Assembly (NCBI GenBank): GCA_964387365.1
Contig: CAYLWP010000008.1
Span: forward strand, 1 to 33,476
Length of the DNA: 33,476 nt
Reading direction: 5' to 3'
DNA from: COE1 sp964387365
GTDB lineage: Bacteria > Bacillota > Clostridia > Lachnospirales > Lachnospiraceae
Shown here piece by piece: positions 1 through 7,718 of the stretch. The position numbers and the translations under genes were made by a program. Below the pieces are notes generated by a model. The model made no database searches and was not told where the DNA came from. It saw only the letters and a program-made list of their open reading frames with translations. The number at the start of each line of letters is the position of its first letter. Position 1 is the stretch's first letter.

Positions 1-221
1 AGAGGTATTTTGCTTCTTCCCTTTATTTTTGCCAATTAAAATTATACACTAACTTCCAATTCTTACGCATATAATAACAGCGAAAGAAAACTGAAAATAA
101 AAAAAACGCACCAAATCCTAAAAGTGCCCACTTTTTTCCATTCCTTTTCCGTGTGTAGAATGAAAGAGACCTACCATTCAGTCAGAAAACAAATTACAGC
201 ATAAGCTAGTAGGAGGTATTT

Positions 222-3200
222 ATGAACAAGTTCAAAAGAAACAAAATGTTGAAAAGGGGTATTACCATACTTCTTGCTGCTGCCATGATTTTCGGCAGTA
301 TACCGGTTTCTTCTGTCATTGAAGATGACATTTCCGTTGTTCACGCAGCAGAAAATGTTATCAATTCCATGGATTATTATTCCGTCAATGACGGCCCTGT
401 TTTAAAGGGATCAGGTGTCGGTGAAGCAAGTTATGGTTTTGTTATGCCGGTATTTAACGGCGGGGAATCAAGCTGGCAGGACGTGTCAGGCGACTTATCA
501 GTAAAGGTAAAGGTAAACGGCTCTTACAAGGATATCGATTCCGTAAGCAGCTTTGTTTACAATCAGAACTGGGGACATTGGAATGATGGCGGTTTTACCG
601 GCTATTGGTTCAAGGTTTCCGAAACAACCAATCTTCAGCTTTATTCCAAAGCTACCGGTGTTACCCTTGACTATACCTTAGAGTTTACCAATGTTAACAC
701 TACAACCATTAAATCCATGACTCCGACAGACGGTCCTGAGTTAACCGCAGGCCCGACAGGAAGCATCGGATTTACTTATCCAACCTTTAACGGTGACTCT
801 TCCATTCCGTATGAAGCAGTCGCTGCTGACTTAAAGGTATATGTAAAAACTCTGAATTCCGGCACTTGGGTTGATATTGACAACAATGCTGCAAGCGGCT
901 GGATTTATGACCAGAACTTCGGTCAGTTCACAGACGGACCGGGTGGATACTGGTTTACCTTAACCGAATCCATCAATGTAAAGCTGGAGTCAAAATCATC
1001 CGGTGCATCTTTAATCTACACTTTGCGCTATGAGAAGGCTTCCAGATCATCCAACAAGCTCAGCGCTTATGATTCCACAACAACATATACCGCTGACAAG
1101 AACGGTTCCATCGGTATTCCGCTTCCGAAAATCGGCGGCGGTTATGCATACGAATCCGATCTTGAGAAGTTTGTATACGAGATAAAGATTGACGGAAAAT
1201 GGGTTGAATTAAGCGATTACAGCAGAAGTACCTTCAGCTACTCAGGAAACGGCTACAACAAGCTCTCTGACAGAAATCAGTGGGGTTACTGGGTTGACTA
1301 TATCTACGGTCTCTGGTTCCAGCCGATTCAGCAGGATTACGAGATTCGTATCGGTTATCCGGAAAACGGCAATAAGGGCGGCGCTATCAACAGCAACTAC
1401 GTTTACTACAGCTTTATCGGTAATCCGGATGCGCCAAGACCAACTCCTCCTGATGACAACTTCGTTGTCGGCAGTGTTTCCAATCCTGAGATTGACGGCT
1501 GGGAATTAATCTTCAACGATGAATTTTCAGGCAGTTCCCTTGATACAAGCAGCTGGAACTACGTAACAGGCTACTATATTGACGACGATCCGAATAAGTG
1601 GGGCTGGGGTAATAACGAATTAGAGCATTATACAGACTCTGAGAAGAACGTATCTGTTTCTAACGGAAAGTTAAACATTACCGCTTACGAAGACCCAAAG
1701 ACTTTCCCACAGGATCCAAACAGAGTAGCACCATACTCTTCAGGAAAGATTACTACTCAGCATAAGTTCTCATTCAAGTACGGACGTATTGATTTCCGTG
1801 CAAAGCTTCCGGAAGGAAACGGCTTATGGCCTGCGCTCTGGCTCTTACCGGATGATGAAGAATACGGTACCTGGGCAGCTTCCGGTGAAATCGACGTTAT
1901 GGAAGCAAGAGGACGTTTACCGGGTGCATCAAGCGGAGCTATCCACTTTGGCGGTACATGGCCTGCTAACACCTACCTTGGCGGCGACTATGCATTCCCT
2001 GACGGACAGAGAATTGACACTGATTATCATATGTACAGCCTTGTTTGGGAAGAAGACCTGATGAAGTGGTATGTAGACGGCAATCTCTTCTTCTATGCGA
2101 ACAGCGATCAGTGGTATACTACTGCTTCCAGTGCAAAGGGTGCACCTTTTGATAAGGAATTCTACATTATCATGAACTTAGCTGTCGGTGGATGGTTCGA
2201 CGGCGGTATTACTCCGGATGCCGGAGATATCCCTGCAACAATGCAGGTAGACTATGTACGTGTGTACAAGGCTGAGGGCGACAAGAACGCTACTCATTCC
2301 GGTTCTTCAGGTGCCGGCGGAAGCACAGGCAGCGGAAGCAGCAACACAGATAATAATAATAACAACACAAATACAGACACAACCGTTACTGACCGTGTAG
2401 GTGACGATACTGTCGGATTCAACAGAACAAACGGTACTCTTGAATTCTATGTAAACGGTGCTACCTTCGCAGACCTTCACTTCAATATCAATAAAGAAGG
2501 TCAGGTAAATGTCGGCATGAAGTCTGACGGAAAAGGTAATTTCACCTATACCGTAACAGGCTTAAGCGTAGGCGATACCATTGAATATTTCTTCACCTAT
2601 AATCCGGGGAACGGAGCGCTTGATACTGCCTGGGCATCCTATACCTTAACAGCAGGTTCGGGAAATACCTCAGGAAGCACTTCCGGAAATACAGGAAGCA
2701 ACACAAACAACAATAACAACACCGGTGCCACTGCTGAGGGCAAAGGCGTTACCATGTACACCGATCCAAACTACGGCGGAAAGGCAGTTACCTTCGGTGT
2801 TGGTGAATACAATATGTCTGCTATGGTAAATGCAGGCATCCCAAATGACAGCATTTCCTCTATTAAGGTTCCGCTTGGCTATAAGCTGACCGTATTTAAG
2901 GATATCAACTTTGCAGGCGGCTCCAAGGTATATTCTACAGGAACAGCCAATCCGGGAAGTGACTGGAATGACAAGATTACCTCCTTCATCATTGAAGAGG
3001 CCCGTTACTTTATCTACAATAAGAACAGCGGATTAGTTCTTGATATTGAAAAAGCAGAAAACAAAGACGGTGCAAATGTTATTCAGTATAATGTTAACAC
3101 CAGAAACAAAAAGGCTTGGCAGCAGTGGACAGTTAACCGTATTGCTGACGGCTACTGCACAATTGCCAGTGTTATGAACGGTAAAGTCCTTGATGTTGAG

Positions 3201-4697
3201 AAGCGTTCAAAAGAAAACGGTGCAAACGTGCTTATGTGGAAATATAATAAGCAGGCTAATCAGGAGTGGCAGATTCGTTACGTAGATGATACCTACACCA
3301 CCATCGTAAACCGTGAGAGCGGTCTTTCCTTAGACGCTGACGATTGGTCAAAGACACCGGGCAGCAATATTATCCAGTGGCAGCTTGGTGACAAACAGGC
3401 TAACCAGCTGTGGGAGTTCCGACTTGTAGATTCGAGCCCTGCAGTGCCTTCTTCAAATAATAACAGCGGAAGCGGAGAAAGTTCATCTTCCAACACCGGT
3501 AGTTCTACAACTACCGGTGGAACTTCTGCTGGCAACTCAGGCTATGCGGACAAGCCGGTATTAAGAACAGACATTGCTCCAAGAGACAATCAGATGTTCT
3601 TCCAGTTTAACAACAAAACAAGCGGTGCTTACAGCGATGATGAAATCTATTGGTCAATCTTAGGCTTCCATCCTCAGAACGGAAAGCTATGCTATGTAGA
3701 TAAGAACGGCAATCTGATTCCGGCAACAACCGCACTGAACACAATTACCAAGGGTGACAGAAAGTGCGCAGATGTATTCTATACACTGGCAGAAAAGAAT
3801 TACGTTTATATGCCTGACATCGTTTCAGGAAGAATGTACATCAGCTACGGCTCTCCTGTTTATGTAACAATCAACAGCGACGTGAACGGCAATGTCGGAT
3901 TTGCAGGTCCTGACTTAAACAATACCTCTGATCCGAACCAGGACGTATACTTTGAATTTATCGAGTTTACAATTACCAATGGCGAATACTGGGGAAATAC
4001 AACAAGAGTTGACTTCTTCAGCTTCCCTGTTGTAACAAGATTAATCGGTGATGGCGGATTTATCTCTACACCGGGCGATGCTGATACCTATGACAAGACA
4101 GTAGGTGATATCGGTACTCGTGAGGAGATTTTCGCTGCCTTCAAGAAAGAAGTTCCGACAGAATTCCGAACCCTGGTTCAGGAACCATACAGAATTATGG
4201 CTCCTTGTAAGGCAACCTTCGATGAGGGCGGCAAGTACGCAAATTACTTCGATTCCTATATCGATGAAATCTGGAATAAGTACAAGAATGAGGATTTAGT
4301 ATTCAAGTGTCAGGCAGGTACCTTCCGTGGACGTACCAACGGTAACAGCCTTGTATTCAGTCAGGATGGCGGTGAATCCAATATCGTAGTAAATAAGCCA
4401 ACTACACAGGATGTACTGGAAGGAAAGGGTACCTTAGCAGCCGGAAGCTCCATCGAAAAGGTTGTAGAGGCTCAGCTTTGTGCCGCAATCAACCGTGGTG
4501 TTGCACTGACTCCTGATAAATGGGCTGATTCCTCAGCATTTTATAAGACAGCACCTGCTAACTTCTATTCCAAGTTCTTCCATGACCATTCCGTTGACGG
4601 ATTAGCTTACGGCTTCTGCTATGATGACGTATTTGATTACAGTACTTTACTTCATTACACAAAGCCAATAGCACTGGTTATTGATTTGAAGTGGTAA
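222..4697 (+). CDS. Secreted multidomain beta-1,3-glucanase (GH16 + GH64)
   Basis: Predicted extracellular enzyme that degrades beta-1,3-glucan (laminarin, curdlan, fungal or algal wall glucan). Residues 1-42 form a signal peptide with cleavage near VHA/AEN. Three divergent repeats of about 105-120 residues follow (about 46-156, 164-268, 277-391), marked by aromatic Q-N-x-G-x-x and G-[YL]-W-F motifs. A GH16 domain spans about 425-685 with catalytic motif EIDVME (E556 nucleophile, E561 acid/base); the extra residue in this motif is typical of laminarinases rather than lichenases. After an S/G/N/T linker come a CBM56-like module (about 729-809), a beta/gamma-crystallin-like module (about 841-923) and a ricin-type trefoil (about 927-1069, three Q-x-W motifs). 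The C-terminal GH64 domain (about 1111-1491) has E1248 and D1264 spaced 16 apart, as in laminaripentaose-producing glucanases. No sortase signal or membrane anchor is visible, so the protein is probably released. AGGAGGT lies five bases before the ATG. Monocistronic. Confidence 0.93.
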   Translation: MNKFKRNKMLKRGITILLAAAMIFGSIPVSSVIEDDISVVHAAENVINSMDYYSVNDGPVLKGSGVGEASYGFVMPVFNGGESSWQDVSGDLSVKVKVNGSYKDIDSVSSFVYNQNWGHWNDGGFTGYWFKVSETTNLQLYSKATGVTLDYTLEFTNVNTTTIKSMTPTDGPELTAGPTGSIGFTYPTFNGDSSIPYEAVAADLKVYVKTLNSGTWVDIDNNAASGWIYDQNFGQFTDGPGGYWFTLTESINVKLESKSSGASLIYTLRYEKASRSSNKLSAYDSTTTYTADKNGSIGIPLPKIGGGYAYESDLEKFVYEIKIDGKWVELSDYSRSTFSYSGNGYNKLSDRNQWGYWVDYIYGLWFQPIQQDYEIRIGYPENGNKGGAINSNYVYYSFIGNPDAPRPTPPDDNFVVGSVSNPEIDGWELIFNDEFSGSSLDTSSWNYVTGYYIDDDPNKWGWGNNELEHYTDSEKNVSVSNGKLNITAYEDPKTFPQDPNRVAPYSSGKITTQHKFSFKYGRIDFRAKLPEGNGLWPALWLLPDDEEYGTWAASGEIDVMEARGRLPGASSGAIHFGGTWPANTYLGGDYAFPDGQRIDTDYHMYSLVWEEDLMKWYVDGNLFFYANSDQWYTTASSAKGAPFDKEFYIIMNLAVGGWFDGGITPDAGDIPATMQVDYVRVYKAEGDKNATHSGSSGAGGSTGSGSSNTDNNNNNTNTDTTVTDRVGDDTVGFNRTNGTLEFYVNGATFADLHFNINKEGQVNVGMKSDGKGNFTYTVTGLSVGDTIEYFFTYNPGNGALDTAWASYTLTAGSGNTSGSTSGNTGSNTNNNNNTGATAEGKGVTMYTDPNYGGKAVTFGVGEYNMSAMVNAGIPNDSISSIKVPLGYKLTVFKDINFAGGSKVYSTGTANPGSDWNDKITSFIIEEARYFIYNKNSGLVLDIEKAENKDGANVIQYNVNTRNKKAWQQWTVNRIADGYCTIASVMNGKVLDVEKRSKENGANVLMWKYNKQANQEWQIRYVDDTYTTIVNRESGLSLDADDWSKTPGSNIIQWQLGDKQANQLWEFRLVDSSPAVPSSNNNSGSGESSSSNTGSSTTTGGTSAGNSGYADKPVLRTDIAPRDNQMFFQFNNKTSGAYSDDEIYWSILGFHPQNGKLCYVDKNGNLIPATTALNTITKGDRKCADVFYTLAEKNYVYMPDIVSGRMYISYGSPVYVTINSDVNGNVGFAGPDLNNTSDPNQDVYFEFIEFTITNGEYWGNTTRVDFFSFPVVTRLIGDGGFISTPGDADTYDKTVGDIGTREEIFAAFKKEVPTEFRTLVQEPYRIMAPCKATFDEGGKYANYFDSYIDEIWNKYKNEDLVFKCQAGTFRGRTNGNSLVFSQDGGESNIVVNKPTTQDVLEGKGTLAAGSSIEKVVEAQLCAAINRGVALTPDKWADSSAFYKTAPANFYSKFFHDHSVDGLAYGFCYDDVFDYSTLLHYTKPIALVIDLKW

Positions 4698-4747
4698 TCG
4701 GGAGTTTACAGGAATATTGCTAACATGATTTTTCCTTCTTAGAAATA

Positions 4748-4785
4748 GAGAGGAGCGGTTTGCACGATGTGCAGCCGCTCCTCTC
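4748..4785. terminator. Shared terminator between convergent genes
   Basis: An 11-bp stem (4748-4758 with 4775-4785), with a further inner 5-bp stem TGCAC/GTGCA, lies between the glucanase stop and the folA stop. It begins two bases from the folA stop codon. Neither side has a long T run, so its strength is uncertain, but the position fits a bidirectional terminator. Confidence 0.7.
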
Positions 4786-4786
4786 G

Positions 4787-5293
4787 TTATCTCTGAACTT
4801 TCTCATATTTTAAGAACACATACTCCAGATCAAAGTAGGTCTGTTCTTCACTGTCAGCCGTTATCTTCCATTCCGGCAGCTCATCCAGATTGGGAAAATA
4901 AGTATCTGCCTCGTAGGCATAGTCAATCTTTGTCACATGTGCGACATTACAGTAAGGAAGCATCTGACGGTAAACCAAACCGCCGCCTACAATATAAATA
5001 TCTTCGTCATCATACTTTTTCAGCTCTTCCAACAGTTCGTCCAGTGAATGTACCATAATGGCATCCTTTACCTTATAACTCTTATCTGTTGTGAGCACAA
5101 TGTTGGTTCTGTTCTTTAACGGCTGCTTCTGCGGAAGCGACTCCAAGGTCTTTCTTCCCATAACAACAACCTTGCCGGTGGTCATCTCACGAAAAAGCTT
5201 CTGGTCACGCGGAATCTGTACCAAAAGGGCATTCCTGTTTCCGATCGCCCAGTTCTTATCTGCTGCTACAATTAAGTTCATCTTATTATCCAT
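4787..5293 (-). CDS. folA: Dihydrofolate reductase
   Basis: Reduces dihydrofolate to tetrahydrofolate with NADPH in the cytoplasm. At 168 residues it has the normal DHFR length. The family landmarks are in order: the N-terminal strand with W-A-I-G-x-x-N, the helix I-P-R-D-x-K-x-F holding the active-site acidic residue, the NADPH-binding V-V-V-M-G-R-K-T-L-E-S-L-P segment, and I-V-G-G-G-x-V-Y. The start is slightly ambiguous. The first ATG (5293) has an AAAGG only one base upstream, whereas an internal ATG four codons in (5281) has better spacing and would begin at the conserved strand. It is the last gene of the metallo-hydrolase/thyX/folA unit, 32 bases after thyX. A folA beside thyX is noteworthy because ThyX does not itself oxidise folate. 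Confidence 0.95.
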   Translation of the reverse strand: MDNKMNLIVAADKNWAIGNRNALLVQIPRDQKLFREMTTGKVVVMGRKTLESLPQKQPLKNRTNIVLTTDKSYKVKDAIMVHSLDELLEELKKYDDEDIYIVGGGLVYRQMLPYCNVAHVTKIDYAYEADTYFPNLDELPEWKITADSEEQTYFDLEYVFLKYEKVQR

Positions 5294-5325
5294 GCCTTTC
5301 TGCTGCCTGCACGCTTTTGCCTTAC

Positions 5326-5997
5326 TTACATTTTAGGCTTGCGTCCGCAGCTCTTTTTTTCCGTACAGTAGCCTGCCAGCTCACATTTAGGCTGGAAATA
5401 ATGCTCCACCAGATAAGCCCATTCTTCTGAATACGCCGTCAGCTCCCTGCTGATGTCCTGCATCAGTCTGCGGTATTCCCAATATGCTCTGGTACACATT
5501 CTCTGATGTGTCATTTCAACCAGATTACGCAGATTTCTCTTATCTACGATTTTGGTTCCCATGCCAAGCGGCAGGAGCATAGCAGCATCCTCTCTTGGTA
5601 CGCCAAACTCTGTTTCCAAACGGTTGCATGCCTGTGTAATCTGCTGCATGGTTTCCATATAGAGCTGCTTTGCCTCATCTTTCTGCTCCACAGTCGGCGG
5701 AATGATATACGCAAAGTCACGATAATTGATATATCTTGTACTTGCCTGCAGTCTTGTAGGTGCACCACCGATATGTGTGTACCATTCTCTGATTACGCGG
5801 GTAGAATACCCGTCCAGAATCATCTCTACATTCACGTATTCCATCACGCGATGATGTCCTGACTGAATACAGTCAAGACCACGCTTGTAGTTTTTCTCCT
5901 TATCCGTTATATCTGCGCCCCAGCATACGCCGGCACGTTCTCCCATCAGGGTAATTGGGTTCTTTGGTGTCTCACTGATAATTATTATCTTACCCAT
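5326..5997 (-). CDS. thyX: ThyX-family flavin-dependent thymidylate synthase, divergent
   Basis: Thy1/ThyX family protein of 223 residues, expected to methylate dUMP using methylene-tetrahydrofolate, FAD and NADPH. The reading frame is open upstream to 6093, but homology starts at the ATG at 5997 (MGKIIIIS). That start has an AAAGGAG about 12 bases upstream and lies 19 bases after the metallo-hydrolase stop, so the longer start is rejected. The fold landmarks are V-I-R-E-W-Y, a Y-W-E-Y-R helix and the S-x-R-Y pair (S86, R88). The family signature RHRxxSxNExSxR is badly altered: T74-H75-I76 replaces R-H-R, no N-E follows, and the FEH histidine is Y (MEY). The C-terminus carries three cysteines in a C-x5-C-x5-C pattern. 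It may be a lineage variant of ThyX with normal activity or a changed enzyme; sequence alone cannot decide. Confidence 0.85.
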   Translation of the reverse strand: MGKIIIISETPKNPITLMGERAGVCWGADITDKEKNYKRGLDCIQSGHHRVMEYVNVEMILDGYSTRVIREWYTHIGGAPTRLQASTRYINYRDFAYIIPPTVEQKDEAKQLYMETMQQITQACNRLETEFGVPREDAAMLLPLGMGTKIVDKRNLRNLVEMTHQRMCTRAYWEYRRLMQDISRELTAYSEEWAYLVEHYFQPKCELAGYCTEKKSCGRKPKM

Positions 5998-6016
5998 CTT
6001 AACAATATGCTCCTTT

Positions 6017-7615
6017 CTATCTGTCCCACTTATCACAAAGTGCATTGATCTGATCGGCAAACTTTGCCAGATCCTTATTCGCACCGCCCTCATTCTTATG
6101 AATCACGGTAATCAGTCTCTGTCCTGCTGCCAATAATCTCTGGAATACGTCAGAAACAATGTGTATATGCTTCTTCACTGGAACAGGTGCCGCCTCGTAT
6201 TCAATCGTATTCGTAATCAGGTCAACCCTTGTTCCCGAATACGGTGCGTAGGCGTGCTGCCCGTACTCTATTTTCAGACACTCAGAAAACAGATTGCATA
6301 CACCGTCCTCGCCATGAACAATAAATACTCTCTCCGGCTTCTTCTCGAATGCACTGACCCATTCAATCAGACCGTTCTTGTCTGCATGACCGCTAAGACC
6401 CGGAAGCTGTCTGATATCGGCTCTTACCTCAACACTTTCGCCAAAGAGCTTAACCTCCTTGACACCGTCAATCAGTACTCTTCCCAAGGTGCCTGCTGCC
6501 TGATAGCCAACAAACAGTATCGTACATTCCGGTCTCCACAGATTATGCTTCAGATGATGTCTAATACGGCCGGCTTCACACATACCGCTTGCCGAAATAA
6601 TAACCTTCGGCTTTTCATCGAAGTTAATCTGCTTGGACTCATCACTGGTAATGGCAAACTTAAGTCCCGGGAAGGTAATCGGATTGATACCTGCCTTAAC
6701 AAGCTCCATCGCCTCCTCATCAAAGCAACTGTATATATTCTTCTGGAAAACACCGGTTGCCTCCACAGCAAGCGGACTGTCCATATAAACCTCAAACTTC
6801 GGAAAATCCGGTATCAGATTATCTGCCTTAATCTTTCTTAAAAAGTATAAAATCTCCTGCGTTCTTCCTACGGCAAAGGACGGAATTACCACATTCCCGC
6901 CTCTTGTAAAGGTTCTGTTAATCACTTCCGCAAGAGCCTTAACATACTCCGGTCTTTCTGTCGAATGAAGTCTGTCACCGTAGGTTGATTCCATTACAAC
7001 ATAATCTGCTTCCTTTGTATAGATAGGATCCTTAATTAACGGCTGATTTTTATTACCGATATCACCGGAAAACACAACCTTCTTTGTTACATCTCCCTCT
7101 GTCATCCACACTTCAATACTGGAAGACCCCAGCAGATGTCCGATATCCGTAAAACGAATGGCAATTCCCTCACTGATTTCAATTTTTTTATTATAATCGC
7201 AAGGAACAATCTTACGGATAATACCGTCGGCATCCTCCATCGTATATAGCGGTTCCACCGCCTGTACACCTGAGCTTCTCTTTGCCTTTCGGTTTTTCCA
7301 CTCAGCCTCGTGCATCTGAATATGCGCGCAGTCACGAAGCATAATGGAACACAAATCAGCTGACGCCTCCGTCATAAATACCTGACCGCGGAATCCTCTT
7401 GCATATAAAAGAGGCAGATGGCCGGAATGGTCTACATGCGCATGTGTCAGAAACACATAGTCAAGCTGTGCCTCCTCAACCGGAATATCACAACATTCAA
7501 AGGGATTTGCCCCCTGTTGCATACCGCAGTCTACCAATATATTCTTACCACATGCCTGCAAATAGTGACAGCTTCCCGTAACCTGATGTGCCGCCCCCAC
7601 GAAAGTCATCTTCAT
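6017..7615 (-). CDS. Beta-CASP metallo-beta-lactamase-fold RNA hydrolase
   Basis: Zinc-dependent hydrolase of the beta-CASP family, related to bacterial RNases and to mRNA-processing CPSF-type nucleases. The metal-binding H-A-H-V-D-H motif is at about residues 58-63. Later beta-CASP signatures are S-F-A-V-G-R-T-Q-E-I, S-G-M-C-E-A-G-R-I-R-H-H-L and S-G-H-A-D. The start was moved from a TTG at 7621 to the ATG at 7615, because AAAGGAGG then sits nine bases upstream rather than three. A C-terminal tail of about 70 residues follows the core. It is the first gene of the unit with thyX and folA. A TATAAT box lies about 57 bases upstream. The physiological RNA substrate is unknown. Confidence 0.9.
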   Translation of the reverse strand: MKMTFVGAAHQVTGSCHYLQACGKNILVDCGMQQGANPFECCDIPVEEAQLDYVFLTHAHVDHSGHLPLLYARGFRGQVFMTEASADLCSIMLRDCAHIQMHEAEWKNRKAKRSSGVQAVEPLYTMEDADGIIRKIVPCDYNKKIEISEGIAIRFTDIGHLLGSSSIEVWMTEGDVTKKVVFSGDIGNKNQPLIKDPIYTKEADYVVMESTYGDRLHSTERPEYVKALAEVINRTFTRGGNVVIPSFAVGRTQEILYFLRKIKADNLIPDFPKFEVYMDSPLAVEATGVFQKNIYSCFDEEAMELVKAGINPITFPGLKFAITSDESKQINFDEKPKVIISASGMCEAGRIRHHLKHNLWRPECTILFVGYQAAGTLGRVLIDGVKEVKLFGESVEVRADIRQLPGLSGHADKNGLIEWVSAFEKKPERVFIVHGEDGVCNLFSECLKIEYGQHAYAPYSGTRVDLITNTIEYEAAPVPVKKHIHIVSDVFQRLLAAGQRLITVIHKNEGGANKDLAKFADQINALCDKWDR

Positions 7616-7671
7616 ATTCAAATTCCTCCTTTTTCACAGTACCATGCTTCCATACACATGATTTTACGAAT

Positions 7672-7677
7672 ATTATA
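7672..7677 (-). promoter_or_regulatory. Candidate -10 box for metallo-hydrolase/thyX/folA unit
   Basis: A TATAAT hexamer on the - strand ends 57 bases before the ATG at 7615. The matching -35 is weak (TTTCCA or TTCCAT at 17-18 bases). It lies between a possible weak hairpin after helD and the operon's ribosome binding site. Confidence 0.5.
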
Positions 7678-7718
7678 CCCTAAAATAAAACGAAATGGAA
7701 ACAATTCCAACGGAATTC

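Noticed and set aside
121..138. AAAAGTG/CACTTTT hairpin with T run upstream of the glucanase gene
   Set aside because: The loop is only two to four bases and the stem is almost all A-T; there is no upstream gene in view to terminate. The rest of 1-221 shows only a weak TAGAAT at 157-162 as a possible -10.
5998..6093. N-terminal extension of the ThyX frame to 6093
   Set aside because: It overlaps the end of the metallo-hydrolase gene, lacks ThyX homology and has no suitable ribosome binding site; the ATG at 5997 fits the family start.
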